From: Aureimonas flava
GTDB lineage: Bacteria > Pseudomonadota > Alphaproteobacteria > Rhizobiales > Rhizobiaceae
Assembly (NCBI RefSeq): GCF_003583935.1
Contig: NZ_QYRN01000013.1
Span: 1-64,000 of the forward strand
DNA length: 64,000 nucleotides
Reading direction: 5' to 3'
Shown: positions 39,299 through 48,913 of the stretch, piece by piece
How the letters are laid out: every line of letters starts with the position of its first letter
Position numbering within the stretch: the first letter of the stretch is position 1
Position numbers and translations under genes: made by a program
The notes under the pieces: model-generated
Database searches by the model: none
What the model saw: only the letters and a program-made list of their open reading frames with translations
What the model was told of the DNA's origin: nothing

Positions 39299-40836
39299 GC
39301 GGGCATCTCCAGTCCGGGCAGGATGCCGGGCGACACGGCCTCGGCCAGCGCCCCCGCGGCGACGAGCGCGGTGGCGGCGGCAAGGTCGCCGGCGAGGTAG
39401 CGATCCTCGTGGAGGCTCGCCACCGAACGCCGCAACACCGCCACCACAGCGCGCAGCTCCGGACTGGTCTCCAGCGGGCCGCGCAGTTCGACGCCCTGGG
39501 CGGCGGTCACCGCCTCGATGCCGACGATCGCGAAGAGGTTCTGCGTCATGGGCAGCAGCCGACGCGCCCCGTGGCAGGCCATGGACACGTGGTCCTCCTG
39601 ATTGGCCGAGGTCGGCGTCGAATCCACCGAGGCCGGATGCGACATCTGCTTGTTTTCGCTCATCAGCGCGGCGGAGGTCACCTCGGCGATCATCAGGCCC
39701 GAGTTCAGGCCCGGCTTCCTGGCCAGGAAGGCCGGCAGCCCGTGCGACAGCGCCGGGTCCACCAGCAGCGCGATGCGGCGCTGCGCGATCGCGCCGATCT
39801 CGCAGACCGCCAGCGCGATCTGGTCGGCGGCGAAGGCCACCGGCTCGGCGTGGAAGTTGCCCCCCGAGACCACCTCCCCGTCGGACAGGACCAGCGGATT
39901 GTCGGTCACCGCGTTGGCCTCGATCTCCAGCGTGCGACCCGCCTGGCGCAGGAGGTCGAGGCAGGCGCCGTCGACCTGGGGCTGGCAGCGGATGCAGTAG
40001 GGATCCTGCACGCGCTCGTCGCCCTCCACGTGGCTGGCGCGGATCGGCGAGCCGTCGAGAAGGCGGCGCAGCGCGGCGCCGGCGTCGATCTGACCCTGAT
40101 GGCCCCGCAGCGCATGGATCTCGGGATGGAACGGCGCGGAGGAGCCCATGGCCGCGTCGGTGGACAGGGCGCCGGTGACGAGCGCCGTACGCGCCGCGCG
40201 ATGGGCGCGGAACAGACCGGCGAGCGCCAGCGCGGTGGAGACCTGCGTGCCGTTGATGAAGGCGAGCCCCTCCTTGGCGGCCAGCTCGATCGGCCGGAGC
40301 CCGGCGCGCCGGAGCGCCTCGCCGCCCGGGAGGCGCTCGCCGCCGACGAAGGCCTCGCCCTCGCCCATCACCACGGCGGTCATGTGCGCGAGCGGCGCGA
40401 GGTCGCCCGAGGCGCCGACCGAGCCCTTTTCGGGGATCACGGGCACGACGCCGCGTTCCAGCATCGCCTCGATCAGCCGGACGAGCTCCAGGCGCACGCC
40501 CGACGCGCCCCGCCCGAGCGAGATCAGCTTCAGCGCCATGACGAGGCGCACGACGTTCTCGGGCAGCGGCTCGCCGAGGCCGCAGCAATGCGACAGGATG
40601 AGGTTGCGCTGGAGCGTGGCGACGTCCGCCGCGTCGATCTTGATCGAGGCGAGCTTACCGAAGCCCGTGTTGATGCCGTAGACCGGCGCGTTGCCGCGCG
40701 CGATCGCCGCGATGCGCTCGGCACCCTTGGCGATGCGGGCGTCGAAAGCGGCGTCGAGGCGGACCGGTTCGCCGGTCCAGTAGAGATGCTCGAGGGTGGC
40801 GAGCGACACCTCGCCCGGTCGAAGCGTGACGGTCAT
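39295..40836 (-). CDS. hutH: Histidine ammonia-lyase
   Basis: Releases ammonia from histidine to form urocanate, step one of the pathway. The 513-residue protein has all the expected parts: Tyr in [12 protein letters not shown], the MIO-forming Ala-Ser-Gly in [16 protein letters not shown], Asn in [11 protein letters not shown], the [14 protein letters not shown] segment, [11 protein letters not shown] and the Glu of QEDHVSM. It starts at ATG 40836, three bases after hutI. It is the active partner to compare with the MIO-less paralogue two genes upstream. Confidence 0.97.
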   Translation of the reverse strand: MTVTLRPGEVSLATLEHLYWTGEPVRLDAAFDARIAKGAERIAAIARGNAPVYGINTGFGKLASIKIDAADVATLQRNLILSHCCGLGEPLPENVVRLVMALKLISLGRGASGVRLELVRLIEAMLERGVVPVIPEKGSVGASGDLAPLAHMTAVVMGEGEAFVGGERLPGGEALRRAGLRPIELAAKEGLAFINGTQVSTALALAGLFRAHRAARTALVTGALSTDAAMGSSAPFHPEIHALRGHQGQIDAGAALRRLLDGSPIRASHVEGDERVQDPYCIRCQPQVDGACLDLLRQAGRTLEIEANAVTDNPLVLSDGEVVSGGNFHAEPVAFAADQIALAVCEIGAIAQRRIALLVDPALSHGLPAFLARKPGLNSGLMIAEVTSAALMSENKQMSHPASVDSTPTSANQEDHVSMACHGARRLLPMTQNLFAIVGIEAVTAAQGVELRGPLETSPELRAVVAVLRRSVASLHEDRYLAGDLAAATALVAAGALAEAVSPGILPGLEMPA

Positions 40837-40839
40837 CGA

Positions 40840-42051
40840 TCAGTTCCTTTCGCCGCGGAAGTAGCGGGCATGGAGCGGGTTGAAGCCGATGCGGTAGACC
40901 AGCTCCGCCGGGCTCGCGACGCTCCAGACCGCAAGGTCCGCCGACTTGCCCGCCTCGATCGTTCCGGTCTCGGCGAGAAGGCCGAGCGCGCGCGCCGCCT
41001 CGCGCGTCACGCCGGCGAGGCATTCGGCCACGGTCATGCGGAACAGCGTGGCGCCCATGTTCATCGTGAGCAGCAGCGAGGTCAGCGGCGAGGTGCCGGG
41101 GTTGCAGTCCGTGGCCAGGGCCATGTGCGTGCCGGCCTCGCGGAAGAGAGCCACCGGGGGCGCCTTCTCCTCGCGGATGAAGTAGTAGGCGCCGGGAAGG
41201 AGCACCGCGACGGTGCCGGCACGGGCCATCGCCGCCGCGTCGGCGGCCGTGGCGTATTCGAGGTGGTCGGCTGACAGGGCGCCGAAGCGCGCGGCCAGCG
41301 CCGCGCCGCCGCCCTGCGAGAGCTGTTCGGCGTGGAGCTTCACCGGAAGCCCGAGTGCCTTCGCAGCCTCGAACACGCGCTCCATCTCGGCCGCCGAGAA
41401 GGCGATGCGCTCGCAGAAACCGTCCACGGCGTCCACCAGTCCGCGCCCGTGCGCCTCGCGCAGGCCGGGGATCGCCACCTCGTCCAGATACTCGCCCGCC
41501 CGGCCCTTGTATTCGGGCGGCAGGGCATGCGCCGCGAGCCAGCTCGTGCACACGCGCACGGGCCGGCGCTCGGCCAACAGCCGCGCCGCTTCCAGCATCC
41601 GGCATTCGCTGGCGACGTCCAGCCCGTATCCGGACTTGATCTCCACCGTGGAGACGCCCTCGTCCAGAAGCGCGTCGAGGCGCGGCAGCGCGGCCTCCGC
41701 CAGTTCCCCCGCCGACAGGGCGCGGGTCGCCGCCACGGAGGAGACGATGCCCCCGCCGGCGCGCGCGATCTCCTCGTAGCTCGCGCCCTCGAGCCGCATC
41801 TCGAACTCGCGCGCGCGGTCCCCGCCGTGAACGAGATGCGTGTGGCAGTCGATCGGCGCGGGCGAGATCCAGCGTCCTCCGCAGTCCACCGCTTCCGCAC
41901 CCGCCGACAGGGCCGCCGGCAGCTCGCGCGCCGCGCCGGCATAGGCGATGCGTCCGTCCTCGATCAGGACGGCGCCGTCCTCCACGAGGCCGAGACCGGG
42001 CGCCCCCTCGGCCAGGGTGGCGAGGCGGGCGTTCGCGAGCAGGCGTTTCAT
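40840..42051 (-). CDS. hutI: Imidazolonepropionase
   Basis: Opens the imidazolone ring to give N-formiminoglutamate, step three. A 403-residue amidohydrolase with the metal motif [19 protein letters not shown], the metal/substrate histidine in [12 protein letters not shown] and [10 protein letters not shown] with the metal Asp. The frame is open upstream, but ATG 42051 gives the right N-terminus ([13 protein letters not shown]) and overlaps the stop of the hutH-like gene. Normal length. Confidence 0.96.
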   Translation of the reverse strand: MKRLLANARLATLAEGAPGLGLVEDGAVLIEDGRIAYAGAARELPAALSAGAEAVDCGGRWISPAPIDCHTHLVHGGDRAREFEMRLEGASYEEIARAGGGIVSSVAATRALSAGELAEAALPRLDALLDEGVSTVEIKSGYGLDVASECRMLEAARLLAERRPVRVCTSWLAAHALPPEYKGRAGEYLDEVAIPGLREAHGRGLVDAVDGFCERIAFSAAEMERVFEAAKALGLPVKLHAEQLSQGGGAALAARFGALSADHLEYATAADAAAMARAGTVAVLLPGAYYFIREEKAPPVALFREAGTHMALATDCNPGTSPLTSLLLTMNMGATLFRMTVAECLAGVTREAARALGLLAETGTIEAGKSADLAVWSVASPAELVYRIGFNPLHARYFRGERN

Positions 42052-43556
42052 GGGCGGATCACCTCGTGCGGGGGGCGAGAAAGAAGGACGCGCAGGCGCT
42101 CGATGTCGTCGCCCAGCGGCCGGTCGTCGGCATAGAAGGGGATGTCGCGCCGGATGCGCGCGACCAGGGCCTGGAGGCGCGGCGCCGGGGCGGCGCCGCC
42201 GTGCAGCTCGCTGGCCTGCGCGCCGGCCAGAAGCTCGATCGCCAGCACGTCGCGAAGGTTGTCGACGATCTGGAGGAGCTTGGTCGCGGCGGGCGTCGCG
42301 TGGGTCAGCACGTCCTCCTGCAAGGCGGAGGTGATACCGCCGTCGAGGCTCGCCGGCAGGGACAGGCGGCGGTTCTCCGCGACCAGGGCGGTGGCCGTGC
42401 ACTGCGCGATCATGAAGCCCGAGGACACCCCGCCCTCGTCCGCCAGGAACGCCGGCAGTCCGCTCACCAGCGGGTTCACCAGCCGGTCGATACGTCGCTC
42501 GGACACGGCGGCGAGCGCGGCGGCGGCGGGGGCCAGCGCGTCGAGCGCGAGGGCCAGGGCGGCCGCCACGGCGTGGGCCTGCGAGCGGACCTCCGGCGCC
42601 TCGGGTGTCCCGCCCACGGCCGGGTTGTCGGTGACGCTGGCGAGCTCGTCCGCCACCACGGCCTCGGCCCGCGCCAGTGCGTCGCGCGCGGCACCGTGGA
42701 TATGGGGCACGGCACGCAGGCTGAGCGGATCCTGCGTGCGCCGGCCGGCGCGCGCCGCGAGCCGGGCACTGCCGTCCAGCCATCCGCGCAGGTTCGCGCC
42801 CACGGCCTGAAGACCCTCGGACCGGCGCAGCGCCAGGGCGTCGGCATCGAAGGTGCCGAGCTGGGAGCCAAGCGCGTCGTGGCTCAGCGCGGCCGCCGCG
42901 TCGGCCCAGTCAAGCAGCAGCGCGATGCGGTGCAGCGCGAGGCAGGCGAGCCCCGTCGAGCACGGCGTGCCGTTGACGAGGCTGAGGCCCTCCTTGGCCT
43001 CGAGCACCAGCGGCGCGCGTCCGATCCGGCGCAGCGCCTCGGCGCCCGGCATGGTCTCGCCGCCGTGGCGAGCGCGCCCCTCGCCGATCAGCACGAGCGC
43101 AATCGCCGCAGCGTGGGTGAGGTAGCCGACCGAGCCGCGCGAGGGAACGGCCGGCAGGATGTCGGCGTCGAGGAGCGCGAGCAGCGTTTCCACGATCTCG
43201 GGGCGCACGCCCGAGGCGCCGCGCGAGTAGCCGGCCACCTGGGCTGCCATCACCGCGCGGGTTTCCTCGCGGCCGAGCGGCTCGCCGAGACCGCAGGCGT
43301 GGCTGAGCACGATGTTGCGCGACAGGGCACGCTGGCGCGGGCGGTCGATCAGGACATCGCACAGCGCGCCGACGCCGGTGTTGATGCCGTAGCCGCGCAC
43401 GCCGCGCTCCGACAGGCTCTCCACCACGCGGCGCGCCTGCGCGACCCGCGCCCAAGCCTCCGGCGCGAGCGCGAGCGGCGCGCCCAGCGCCACGGCGGCG
43501 ATCGACGCGGGGTGGGGCGGGCCGTCGAGCTCCACGGGGGCCGGCCGGTCGGTCAA
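42048..43556 (-). CDS. HutH-like aromatic amino-acid lyase family protein lacking the MIO triad
   Basis: A roughly 500-residue member of the HAL/PAL family. [13 protein letters not shown] keeps the catalytic Tyr, [11 protein letters not shown] the Asn, and ALQEDVL the Glu. The MIO loop of HutH, GSVG followed by [11 protein letters not shown], is replaced by GSVG followed by [10 protein letters not shown], three residues shorter and without Ala-Ser-Gly. DPYCIR becomes DPLSLR, and the GNFHAE segment is RSQAHA. Standard ammonia-lyase chemistry is therefore not expected. The start is uncertain: TTG 43556 overlaps the hutF stop, while GTG 43535 is the next choice. A HAL-like gene beside hutI also occurs in Pseudomonas. 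It may be a pseudoenzyme partner of HutH or have a different activity. Confidence 0.85.
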   Translation of the reverse strand: MTDRPAPVELDGPPHPASIAAVALGAPLALAPEAWARVAQARRVVESLSERGVRGYGINTGVGALCDVLIDRPRQRALSRNIVLSHACGLGEPLGREETRAVMAAQVAGYSRGASGVRPEIVETLLALLDADILPAVPSRGSVGYLTHAAAIALVLIGEGRARHGGETMPGAEALRRIGRAPLVLEAKEGLSLVNGTPCSTGLACLALHRIALLLDWADAAAALSHDALGSQLGTFDADALALRRSEGLQAVGANLRGWLDGSARLAARAGRRTQDPLSLRAVPHIHGAARDALARAEAVVADELASVTDNPAVGGTPEAPEVRSQAHAVAAALALALDALAPAAAALAAVSERRIDRLVNPLVSGLPAFLADEGGVSSGFMIAQCTATALVAENRRLSLPASLDGGITSALQEDVLTHATPAATKLLQIVDNLRDVLAIELLAGAQASELHGGAAPAPRLQALVARIRRDIPFYADDRPLGDDIERLRVLLSRPPHEVIRP

Positions 43557-44923
43557 CGCAGCGCCCGGAGCACGCGAGCGAAGGCGGCGTCGATCACCGC
43601 GTCGTCCCGGTGCCGCCCGTCGCGGATCACACGGCGGCCCGCCACCACCACGTCGCGCACCGCGCGGTCGCCTAGGGCGAAGATCCAGCGGTCGAGCACC
43701 GCGTCGCCCTCGGCCTCCGCCACGAAGGGGTCGTCGCCGTCGAGGGCCACGAGGTCGGCCCTCGCGCCCACCGCGATGCCGGCCTGCGCGAGGCCGCAGG
43801 CCTGCGCCCCGCCGCCGAGGGCGGCATCGAACATGGATCGGCCGACCGAGGCGCCGGGCGCGGCGGCAAGGCGCGCGCGGCGCCGGTCCCGGAGGCGCTG
43901 GCCGTATTCGAGAAGGCGCAGCTCCTCCGCCACGCCCGTGGCCACATGGCTGTCGGTGCCGACGCCGAAGCGCCCGCCCGCCGCCACGAAATCCGTCGCG
44001 GGGAAGATGCCGTCGCCGAGATTGGCCTCCGTCGCCGGGCACAGCCCCGCCACCGCGCCGGCGCGGGCGAGCCCCGCCGTCTCGTCCGGCGTCATGTGCG
44101 TGGCGTGGATGGCGCACCAGCGGCGGTCGACCGGCATCTCGCCGAGCAGCCATTCCACCGGGCGGCGGCCGCTCCAGGCGAGACTGTCCTCGACCTCGCG
44201 CTCCTGTTCGGCGACGTGGATGTGGATCGGCCCCGCGGTCCGCTCGGCCGCCAGGATCGCGCGCATTTCGTCCGGCGTCGCGGCACGCAGCGAATGGATC
44301 GCGAGGCCGAGCCCGGCGCCCGCCTCGCGGCAGGCCGGGCCGAGCGCCTCGAGCAGCGCCAGGAAGCCGTCCACGTCGTGCAGGAAGGGGCGCTGCCCGT
44401 CGCCCGGCGCCGCGCCGCCGAAATTGGCGTGGGCATAGAACACGGGCAGATGGGTGAGGCCGATGCCGGCGCGGCCCGCCGCCGCCAGGATGCGGCGCGA
44501 GGTCTCGGCCGGGTCGGGGTAGGGGTCGCCGCCCGGCGCATGATGGAGGTAGTGGAACTCGGCGACGCGTCCGTAGCCGCCCTTCAGCATCTCCACGTAG
44601 AGCTTGGCCGCGACCGCCTCGATCGCCTCCGGCCCCATGCGCCCGACCGTGCGGTACATCTCGGCGCGCCAGGTCCAGAAGCTGTCGTCGCCCGATCCCG
44701 CGATCTCGGCCAGACCCGCCATGGCGCGCTGGAACGCGTGCGAGTGGAGGTTGGCGAGCGCCGGCACGACCGGGCCCGGCAGCCGCTCGCAACCCTCCGG
44801 CGACGCCCCGACGTCGATCGCGCCGATGCATCCCGCCGCATCGACCTCGATCCGGACATCGTTCCTCCAGCCGTCGGCGAGGAGGGCTGAGGGGCAGAAC
44901 AGGGCGGCGGGGATTCCGGTCAT
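43553..44923 (-). CDS. hutF: Formimidoylglutamate deiminase
   Basis: Converts N-formiminoglutamate to N-formylglutamate and ammonia, step four of the route completed by HutG. The 456-residue amidohydrolase shows LANLHSHAFQRAMAG with the metal-binding HxH, HIHVAEQEREVED, CAIHATHMTPDE and VGTDSHVATG with the metal Asp. It is the first gene of the minus-strand hut operon, and its start at ATG 44923 faces the divergent hutC across 129 bases. Confidence 0.95.
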   Translation of the reverse strand: MTGIPAALFCPSALLADGWRNDVRIEVDAAGCIGAIDVGASPEGCERLPGPVVPALANLHSHAFQRAMAGLAEIAGSGDDSFWTWRAEMYRTVGRMGPEAIEAVAAKLYVEMLKGGYGRVAEFHYLHHAPGGDPYPDPAETSRRILAAAGRAGIGLTHLPVFYAHANFGGAAPGDGQRPFLHDVDGFLALLEALGPACREAGAGLGLAIHSLRAATPDEMRAILAAERTAGPIHIHVAEQEREVEDSLAWSGRRPVEWLLGEMPVDRRWCAIHATHMTPDETAGLARAGAVAGLCPATEANLGDGIFPATDFVAAGGRFGVGTDSHVATGVAEELRLLEYGQRLRDRRRARLAAAPGASVGRSMFDAALGGGAQACGLAQAGIAVGARADLVALDGDDPFVAEAEGDAVLDRWIFALGDRAVRDVVVAGRRVIRDGRHRDDAVIDAAFARVLRALR

Positions 44924-44943
44924 GCGGGAAGGCTCCGACGAAG

Positions 44944-44955
44944 TTGCCTATACAA
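44944..44955. promoter_or_regulatory. Candidate HutC operator
   Basis: TTGCCTATACAA matches the symmetric HutC-type sequence TTGTATATACAA at ten of twelve positions and is flanked by G and C, giving GTTG/CAAC arms. It lies 21 bases upstream of hutF in the hutF-hutC gap, where the promoter of the catabolic operon must be. HutC with urocanate as inducer would be the expected regulator. Confidence 0.6.
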
Positions 44956-45052
44956 CATTCGCGATGCGTTCCGCGTTTGCAAGGCCTTTCTGGCCTCCGA
45001 CGCCCGATTGTCTGCTATATGTCGAGCCGGTCGAGGAGTCCGTGGAACCGGG

Positions 45053-45796
45053 ATGTCGCTACTTGAGGATTTTGGTGGAGCCGCGGACGCCCCCGTCGCC
45101 GACGAGACCCCGCTCTACGCCCGGCTGAAGCATTACATCCGCAGCCGCGTCGAGTCCGGCGAATGGCCGCCCGAGCATCGCGTTCCGTCCGAGAACGAGT
45201 TCGTGGAGCATCTCGGCATCAGCCGGATGACGGCGAACCGCGCGCTGCGCGAGCTGGCGGCGGAGGGCATCGTCACCCGCGTGCGCGGCAAGGGATCGTT
45301 CGTGTCCTCGCGCAAGCGCAGCTCCGCCTTCCAGAGCGTGCCCAACATCGCCGACGAGATCACCCTGCGGGGGCGCCAGCACCACGCCGAGGTGATCGTC
45401 CACCAGCACGAGATCTGCGGGCCGGATCTCGCCGAGGCGCTGGACGGGGCGATCGGGGCGAGCGTGTTCCATTCGGTGATCGTCCACAAGGAGGATGACC
45501 TGCCGATCCAGATCGAGGACCGGTTCGTCAATCCGGATCGGGCGCGCGCCTATCTCGAGCAGGACTTCCTCGCCGTCACGCCCAACAGCTACCTGTCGGC
45601 GGTGGCGCCCATCGTGCGCAGCGAGCAGTTCATCGAGGCCGTCACCGCCCAGCCCTGGGAGTGCCGCCTCCTGGGCATCGGCCGCAGCGAACCCTGCCTG
45701 CTCGTGCGCCGGCGCACCTGGTCGCGCGAGGGCGTCGTCTCGGCGGTGCGGCTGGTCTATCCCGGCTCGCGCTACCGGCTGGAAAGCACGTCCTGA
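45053..45796 (+). CDS. hutC: HutC, GntR-family repressor of histidine degradation
   Basis: A 247-residue GntR/HutC regulator. The winged helix-turn-helix (about 22-85, VPSENEFVEHLGISRMTANRALRELAAEGIVTRVRGKGSFV) is followed by the UTRA ligand domain (HSVIVHKEDDLPIQIEDRFVN; LLVRRRTWSREGVVSAVRLVYPGSRY), the arrangement of urocanate-responsive HutC. ATG 45053 gives the standard N-terminus. The gene is divergent from the hut operon and likely controls both directions through the TTGCCTATACAA site. Confidence 0.94.
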   Translation: MSLLEDFGGAADAPVADETPLYARLKHYIRSRVESGEWPPEHRVPSENEFVEHLGISRMTANRALRELAAEGIVTRVRGKGSFVSSRKRSSAFQSVPNIADEITLRGRQHHAEVIVHQHEICGPDLAEALDGAIGASVFHSVIVHKEDDLPIQIEDRFVNPDRARAYLEQDFLAVTPNSYLSAVAPIVRSEQFIEAVTAQPWECRLLGIGRSEPCLLVRRRTWSREGVVSAVRLVYPGSRYRLESTS

Positions 45797-45965
45797 CGCT
45801 CCCGGCGCACGCGAACGCACGCGCGGAATGAAGCCGATGGGGCCTGCGAGCGACCGCTGCCGACGTGGCGGAAATTCCATCGCACTGCACAAAATCTAGC
45901 ACGCATCCGCGCCCGAACGCGAGCGCGGCGCCGCCTCGGCCGCCGGACCACGACTGGCATGCGCC

Positions 45966-45988
45966 TTGCATTCCATCGTTGTATGCAA
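45966..45988. promoter_or_regulatory. Inverted repeat over the GntR start codon
   Basis: TTGCAT (45966-45971) and ATGCAA (45983-45988) form a dyad with an 11-base centre. The right arm includes the likely ATG of the GntR gene. The rest of the 45797-45982 gap is GC-rich with no gene. The site could be an autoregulatory operator of the GntR protein. Confidence 0.4.
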
Positions 45989-46726
45989 GACGCTCCCCTC
46001 ATCGACCCCACGGGCCCGTCCATGGACGAGGCGATCCTCGCGTCGATCCTGGCGCGCCGGATCCGGCCGGGCTCGCGCCTGGGGGAGAGCGAGCTCGCCA
46101 AGATCTTCGGCGTGTCGCGCACGCTGGTGCGCGAGGCGATGATGCGCCTCGAGGCGCGGCACATCGTGGAGGTGCGCCCGCGCCGGGGATGGTTCGTGGT
46201 GGAGCCCTCTGTCGCCGAGGCGAGGCTCGTGTTCGGGGCGCGCCGCGCCCTGGAAGGCGGCGCCATCCGCCTCCTGCCGCCGCTCGCGCCCGACCATCGC
46301 GCCCGGCTCCACGCCCATCTCGCCGACGAACGGAGCGCGATCGCCGCCGGCGACCATCCGCGCCTCGTCTGCCTGATGGGCGACTTCCACATCCGCCTCA
46401 TGGAGATCCTCGGCAATCCGGTCCTCGCCGAGATCATGCGCGACCTGACCGCGCGCACCATCCTGATCGCGATGCTCTACCAGTCCGACGACCACGCGGA
46501 GGAGTCGCATCGCGGCCATTGCCGTATCGTCGCGGCGCTGGAGCGCGGCGACCGCCATGCCGCCGCCGAGGAGGCGACGCGGCACCTCGACGAGGTCGAA
46601 GCGGGGCTGGACTTCGACATGGGGGCCGACGCGCTGGCCGATCTGCGCCGCTCCCTCCTGCCCCCGAACGCCTCGGCGCTTCCCGCCTTCCCTCCCGCAC
46701 GAACCAGAAGGTCTTCCGCATGCTGA
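45983..46726 (+). CDS. GntR-family regulator, FCD type
   Basis: A 247-residue regulator with an N-terminal GntR helix-turn-helix (SRLGESELAKIFGVSRTLVREAMMRLEARHIVEVRPRRGWFV, about 30-72) and a C-terminal all-helical FCD domain whose metal/ligand positions are suggested by DFHIRLME and HRGHCRIVAALERGD. No ribosome site is clear; ATG 45983 or ATG 45959 both fit. It overlaps the next gene, a binding protein, by seven bases and so should control the amino-acid transporter that follows. Confidence 0.88.
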   Translation: MQDAPLIDPTGPSMDEAILASILARRIRPGSRLGESELAKIFGVSRTLVREAMMRLEARHIVEVRPRRGWFVVEPSVAEARLVFGARRALEGGAIRLLPPLAPDHRARLHAHLADERSAIAAGDHPRLVCLMGDFHIRLMEILGNPVLAEIMRDLTARTILIAMLYQSDDHAEESHRGHCRIVAALERGDRHAAAEEATRHLDEVEAGLDFDMGADALADLRRSLLPPNASALPAFPPARTRRSSAC

Positions 46727-47511
46727 ACCGACGCACCCTGATCGCCGCCGGCCTCGGCCTCGCCGGTCTCGCCGCCGTGGCCGCCTCGCCCGCCAGCGCC
46801 GACGCGCTCGCCGACATCGCGCAGCGCGGCACGCTGCGCGTGGCCGTCCCGCAGGACTTCCCCCCCTTCGGCTCGGTCGGCACCGACATGGCGCCCCAGG
46901 GCTACGACATCGACATGGCCGAACTGATCGCCGGGAAGCTCGGTGCCAAGCTGGAGCTGACGCCCGTCACCTCGGCCAACCGGATCCCGTTCCTGCAGAC
47001 CAACAAGGTCGACCTCGTGATCTCCTCGCTCGGCAAGAACCCGGACCGCGAGAAGGTGATCGACTTCTCCACCGCCTACGCGCCCTTCTTCAGCGGCGTC
47101 TTCGGTCCGGCGGACGTGGAGGCCGCCGACGCGGCCGCGCTTTCGGGCAAGACGCTCGGCGTCACGCGCGGCGCGACGGAGGATCTCGAGATCTCCAAGC
47201 TCGCACCCGCCGACGCGGTGATCAACCGCTACGAGGACAACAACGGCACGATCTCGGCCTTCCTGTCCGGCCAGGTCCAGCTCATCGCCACCGGCAACGT
47301 CGTCGCCGCCGCGATCCTGGAGCGCAACCCGCCCAAGCGGCCCGAGCTGAAGTTCCTGGTCCAGAACTCACCCTGCTACATCGGCATGAACAAGGGCGAG
47401 ACGGCGCTCAAGGCCAAGGTGGACGAGATCGTCGCGGCGGCCAAGGCCGACGGATCGCTCAACGCCATCGCGCAGAAGTGGCTCAAGGCGGACCTGCCGA
47501 AGGACCTCTGA
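46720..47511 (+). CDS. Polar amino-acid ABC transporter substrate-binding protein
   Basis: A 263-residue periplasmic binding protein of the SBP_bac_3 family. The signal region MLNRRTLIAAGLGLAGLAAVAASPASA is about 27 residues, with a paired arginine. Family marks are GTLRVAVPQDFPPFGSVG, GYDIDMAELIAGKLGAKLELTPV and KVDLVISSLGKNPDREKVIDFS. The ATG lies inside the GntR 3' end, so the two are coupled. The position between hutC and a DUF1989 gene hints at a nitrogen compound, but the ligand is not evident. Confidence 0.92.
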   Translation: MLNRRTLIAAGLGLAGLAAVAASPASADALADIAQRGTLRVAVPQDFPPFGSVGTDMAPQGYDIDMAELIAGKLGAKLELTPVTSANRIPFLQTNKVDLVISSLGKNPDREKVIDFSTAYAPFFSGVFGPADVEAADAAALSGKTLGVTRGATEDLEISKLAPADAVINRYEDNNGTISAFLSGQVQLIATGNVVAAAILERNPPKRPELKFLVQNSPCYIGMNKGETALKAKVDEIVAAAKADGSLNAIAQKWLKADLPKDL

Positions 47512-47585
47512 ACTCCGCGCCGGCCGGGATCCTCGCCGCCGCGCGCGGACCCCGGCCTCCCGTTCCACGAGACATCGCGAAACCC

Positions 47586-48257
47586 ATGTCCTACCAGTTC
47601 GATTTCGGCTGGCTCGCCGACTACTGGCCGCAGATCCTGTCCGGCATCGGGGTCACGCTGCGGCTGACGCTCGTGGGCGGCGTCCTCGGCGTCGGCCTCG
47701 GCGTCGCGTGCGCCTGGGCCCGCTCGCTCGGGCCCAAGGGGCTGCGCTGGCCGGTCTCGGCCTATGTCGAGATGATCCGCAACACGCCCTTCCTGATCCA
47801 GCTCTTCTTCATCTTCTTCGGGCTGCCGGGCCTCGGCGTGCAGCTCGACGCGATGACGGCGGCCTACCTCGCCATGATCCTGAACCTCGGCGCCTATGCC
47901 TGCGAGATCGTGCGCGCAGGGATCGAGGCGACGCCGCGCGGCCAGTTCGAAGCCGGGGCGAGCCTGGCGATGTCGCGCATCCAGACCTTCCGCCACGTGG
48001 TGCTGGCGCCATCGCTCCAGCGCATCTGGCCGGCGCTCTCCTCGCAGGTCGTGATCGTGATGCTGGGCTCGGCGGTGGTCTCGCAGATCGCCGCGCAGGA
48101 CCTCACCTTCGTCGCCAACTTCATCCAGTCGCGCAACTTCCGGGCCTTCGAGACCTATCTCGTCTCGACGCTCGTCTATCTCGTCCTCGCCGTCCTGCTG
48201 CGGCAGGCGATGCGGCTCCTCGGCGGCGCGATCTTCCCGAGGCGGAGGGCCGCATGA
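47586..48257 (+). CDS. Polar amino-acid ABC transporter permease 1
   Basis: A 223-residue inner-membrane permease of the HisM/HisQ type with about five hydrophobic segments. YVEMIRNTPFLIQLFFIFFGLP near the N-terminus and EAGASLAMSRIQTFRHVVLAPSLQRIWPALSSQ (coupling loop) are typical. It starts 74 bases after the binding protein and overlaps permease 2. The two permeases presumably form a heterodimer. Confidence 0.93.
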   Translation: MSYQFDFGWLADYWPQILSGIGVTLRLTLVGGVLGVGLGVACAWARSLGPKGLRWPVSAYVEMIRNTPFLIQLFFIFFGLPGLGVQLDAMTAAYLAMILNLGAYACEIVRAGIEATPRGQFEAGASLAMSRIQTFRHVVLAPSLQRIWPALSSQVVIVMLGSAVVSQIAAQDLTFVANFIQSRNFRAFETYLVSTLVYLVLAVLLRQAMRLLGGAIFPRRRAA

Positions 48258-48913
48258 TCGAGTTCACGACCTGGGACATCCTGCGCAACCTGCTCCTGGC
48301 CGCCCGCTGGACCGTGGTGCTCTCGCTGGTCTCCTTCGTGGGGGGCGGGATCGTCGGGCTCGCGCTCCTGTTCCTGCGCATATCCAAGCGGCGGGGCACG
48401 CGGCTCGTCGCCAAGGGCTATATCGAGCTCTTCCAGGGCACGCCGCTCCTGATGCAGCTCTTCCTCGCCTTCTTCGGCCTTGGCCTGTTCGGCGTCGACG
48501 TGCCGGCCTGGCTCGCGGCGGCCACGGCGCTGGTCCTCTGGAGCGCCGCCTTCCTGGCGGAGATCTGGCGCGGCTGCGTGGAGGCGATCGCCAAGGGCCA
48601 GTGGGAGGCCTCGGCGAGCCTGGGCATGGGCCGGGTGCAGCAGATGCGCCACGTGATCCTGCCGCAGGCGCTGCGCATCGCGGTGCCGCCGACGGTCGGC
48701 TTCTCGGTCCAGGTGGTCAAGGGCACGGCCCTCACGTCGATCATCGGCTTCACCGAGCTGTCCAAAGCCGGCACGATCGTCACCAACGCCACCTTCCAGC
48801 CCTTCACGGTCTACAGCTTCGTCGCGCTGATCTACTTCGCGCTGTGCTGGCCGCTGTCGAAGAGCTCGCAGATCCTCGAAAGGAAGCTCAATGTCGCTCA
48901 TCGCGGTCACTGA
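48254..48913 (+). CDS. Polar amino-acid ABC transporter permease 2
   Basis: A 219-residue HisM/HisQ-type permease. YIELFQGTPLLMQLFLAFFGL and EASASLGMGRVQQMRHVILPQALRIAVPPTVGF are the family's typical motifs. ATG 48254 overlaps the stop of permease 1, and its own 3' end overlaps the ATPase gene by 23 bases, an unusually long overlap for this operon. Confidence 0.93.
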   Translation: MIEFTTWDILRNLLLAARWTVVLSLVSFVGGGIVGLALLFLRISKRRGTRLVAKGYIELFQGTPLLMQLFLAFFGLGLFGVDVPAWLAAATALVLWSAAFLAEIWRGCVEAIAKGQWEASASLGMGRVQQMRHVILPQALRIAVPPTVGFSVQVVKGTALTSIIGFTELSKAGTIVTNATFQPFTVYSFVALIYFALCWPLSKSSQILERKLNVAHRGH

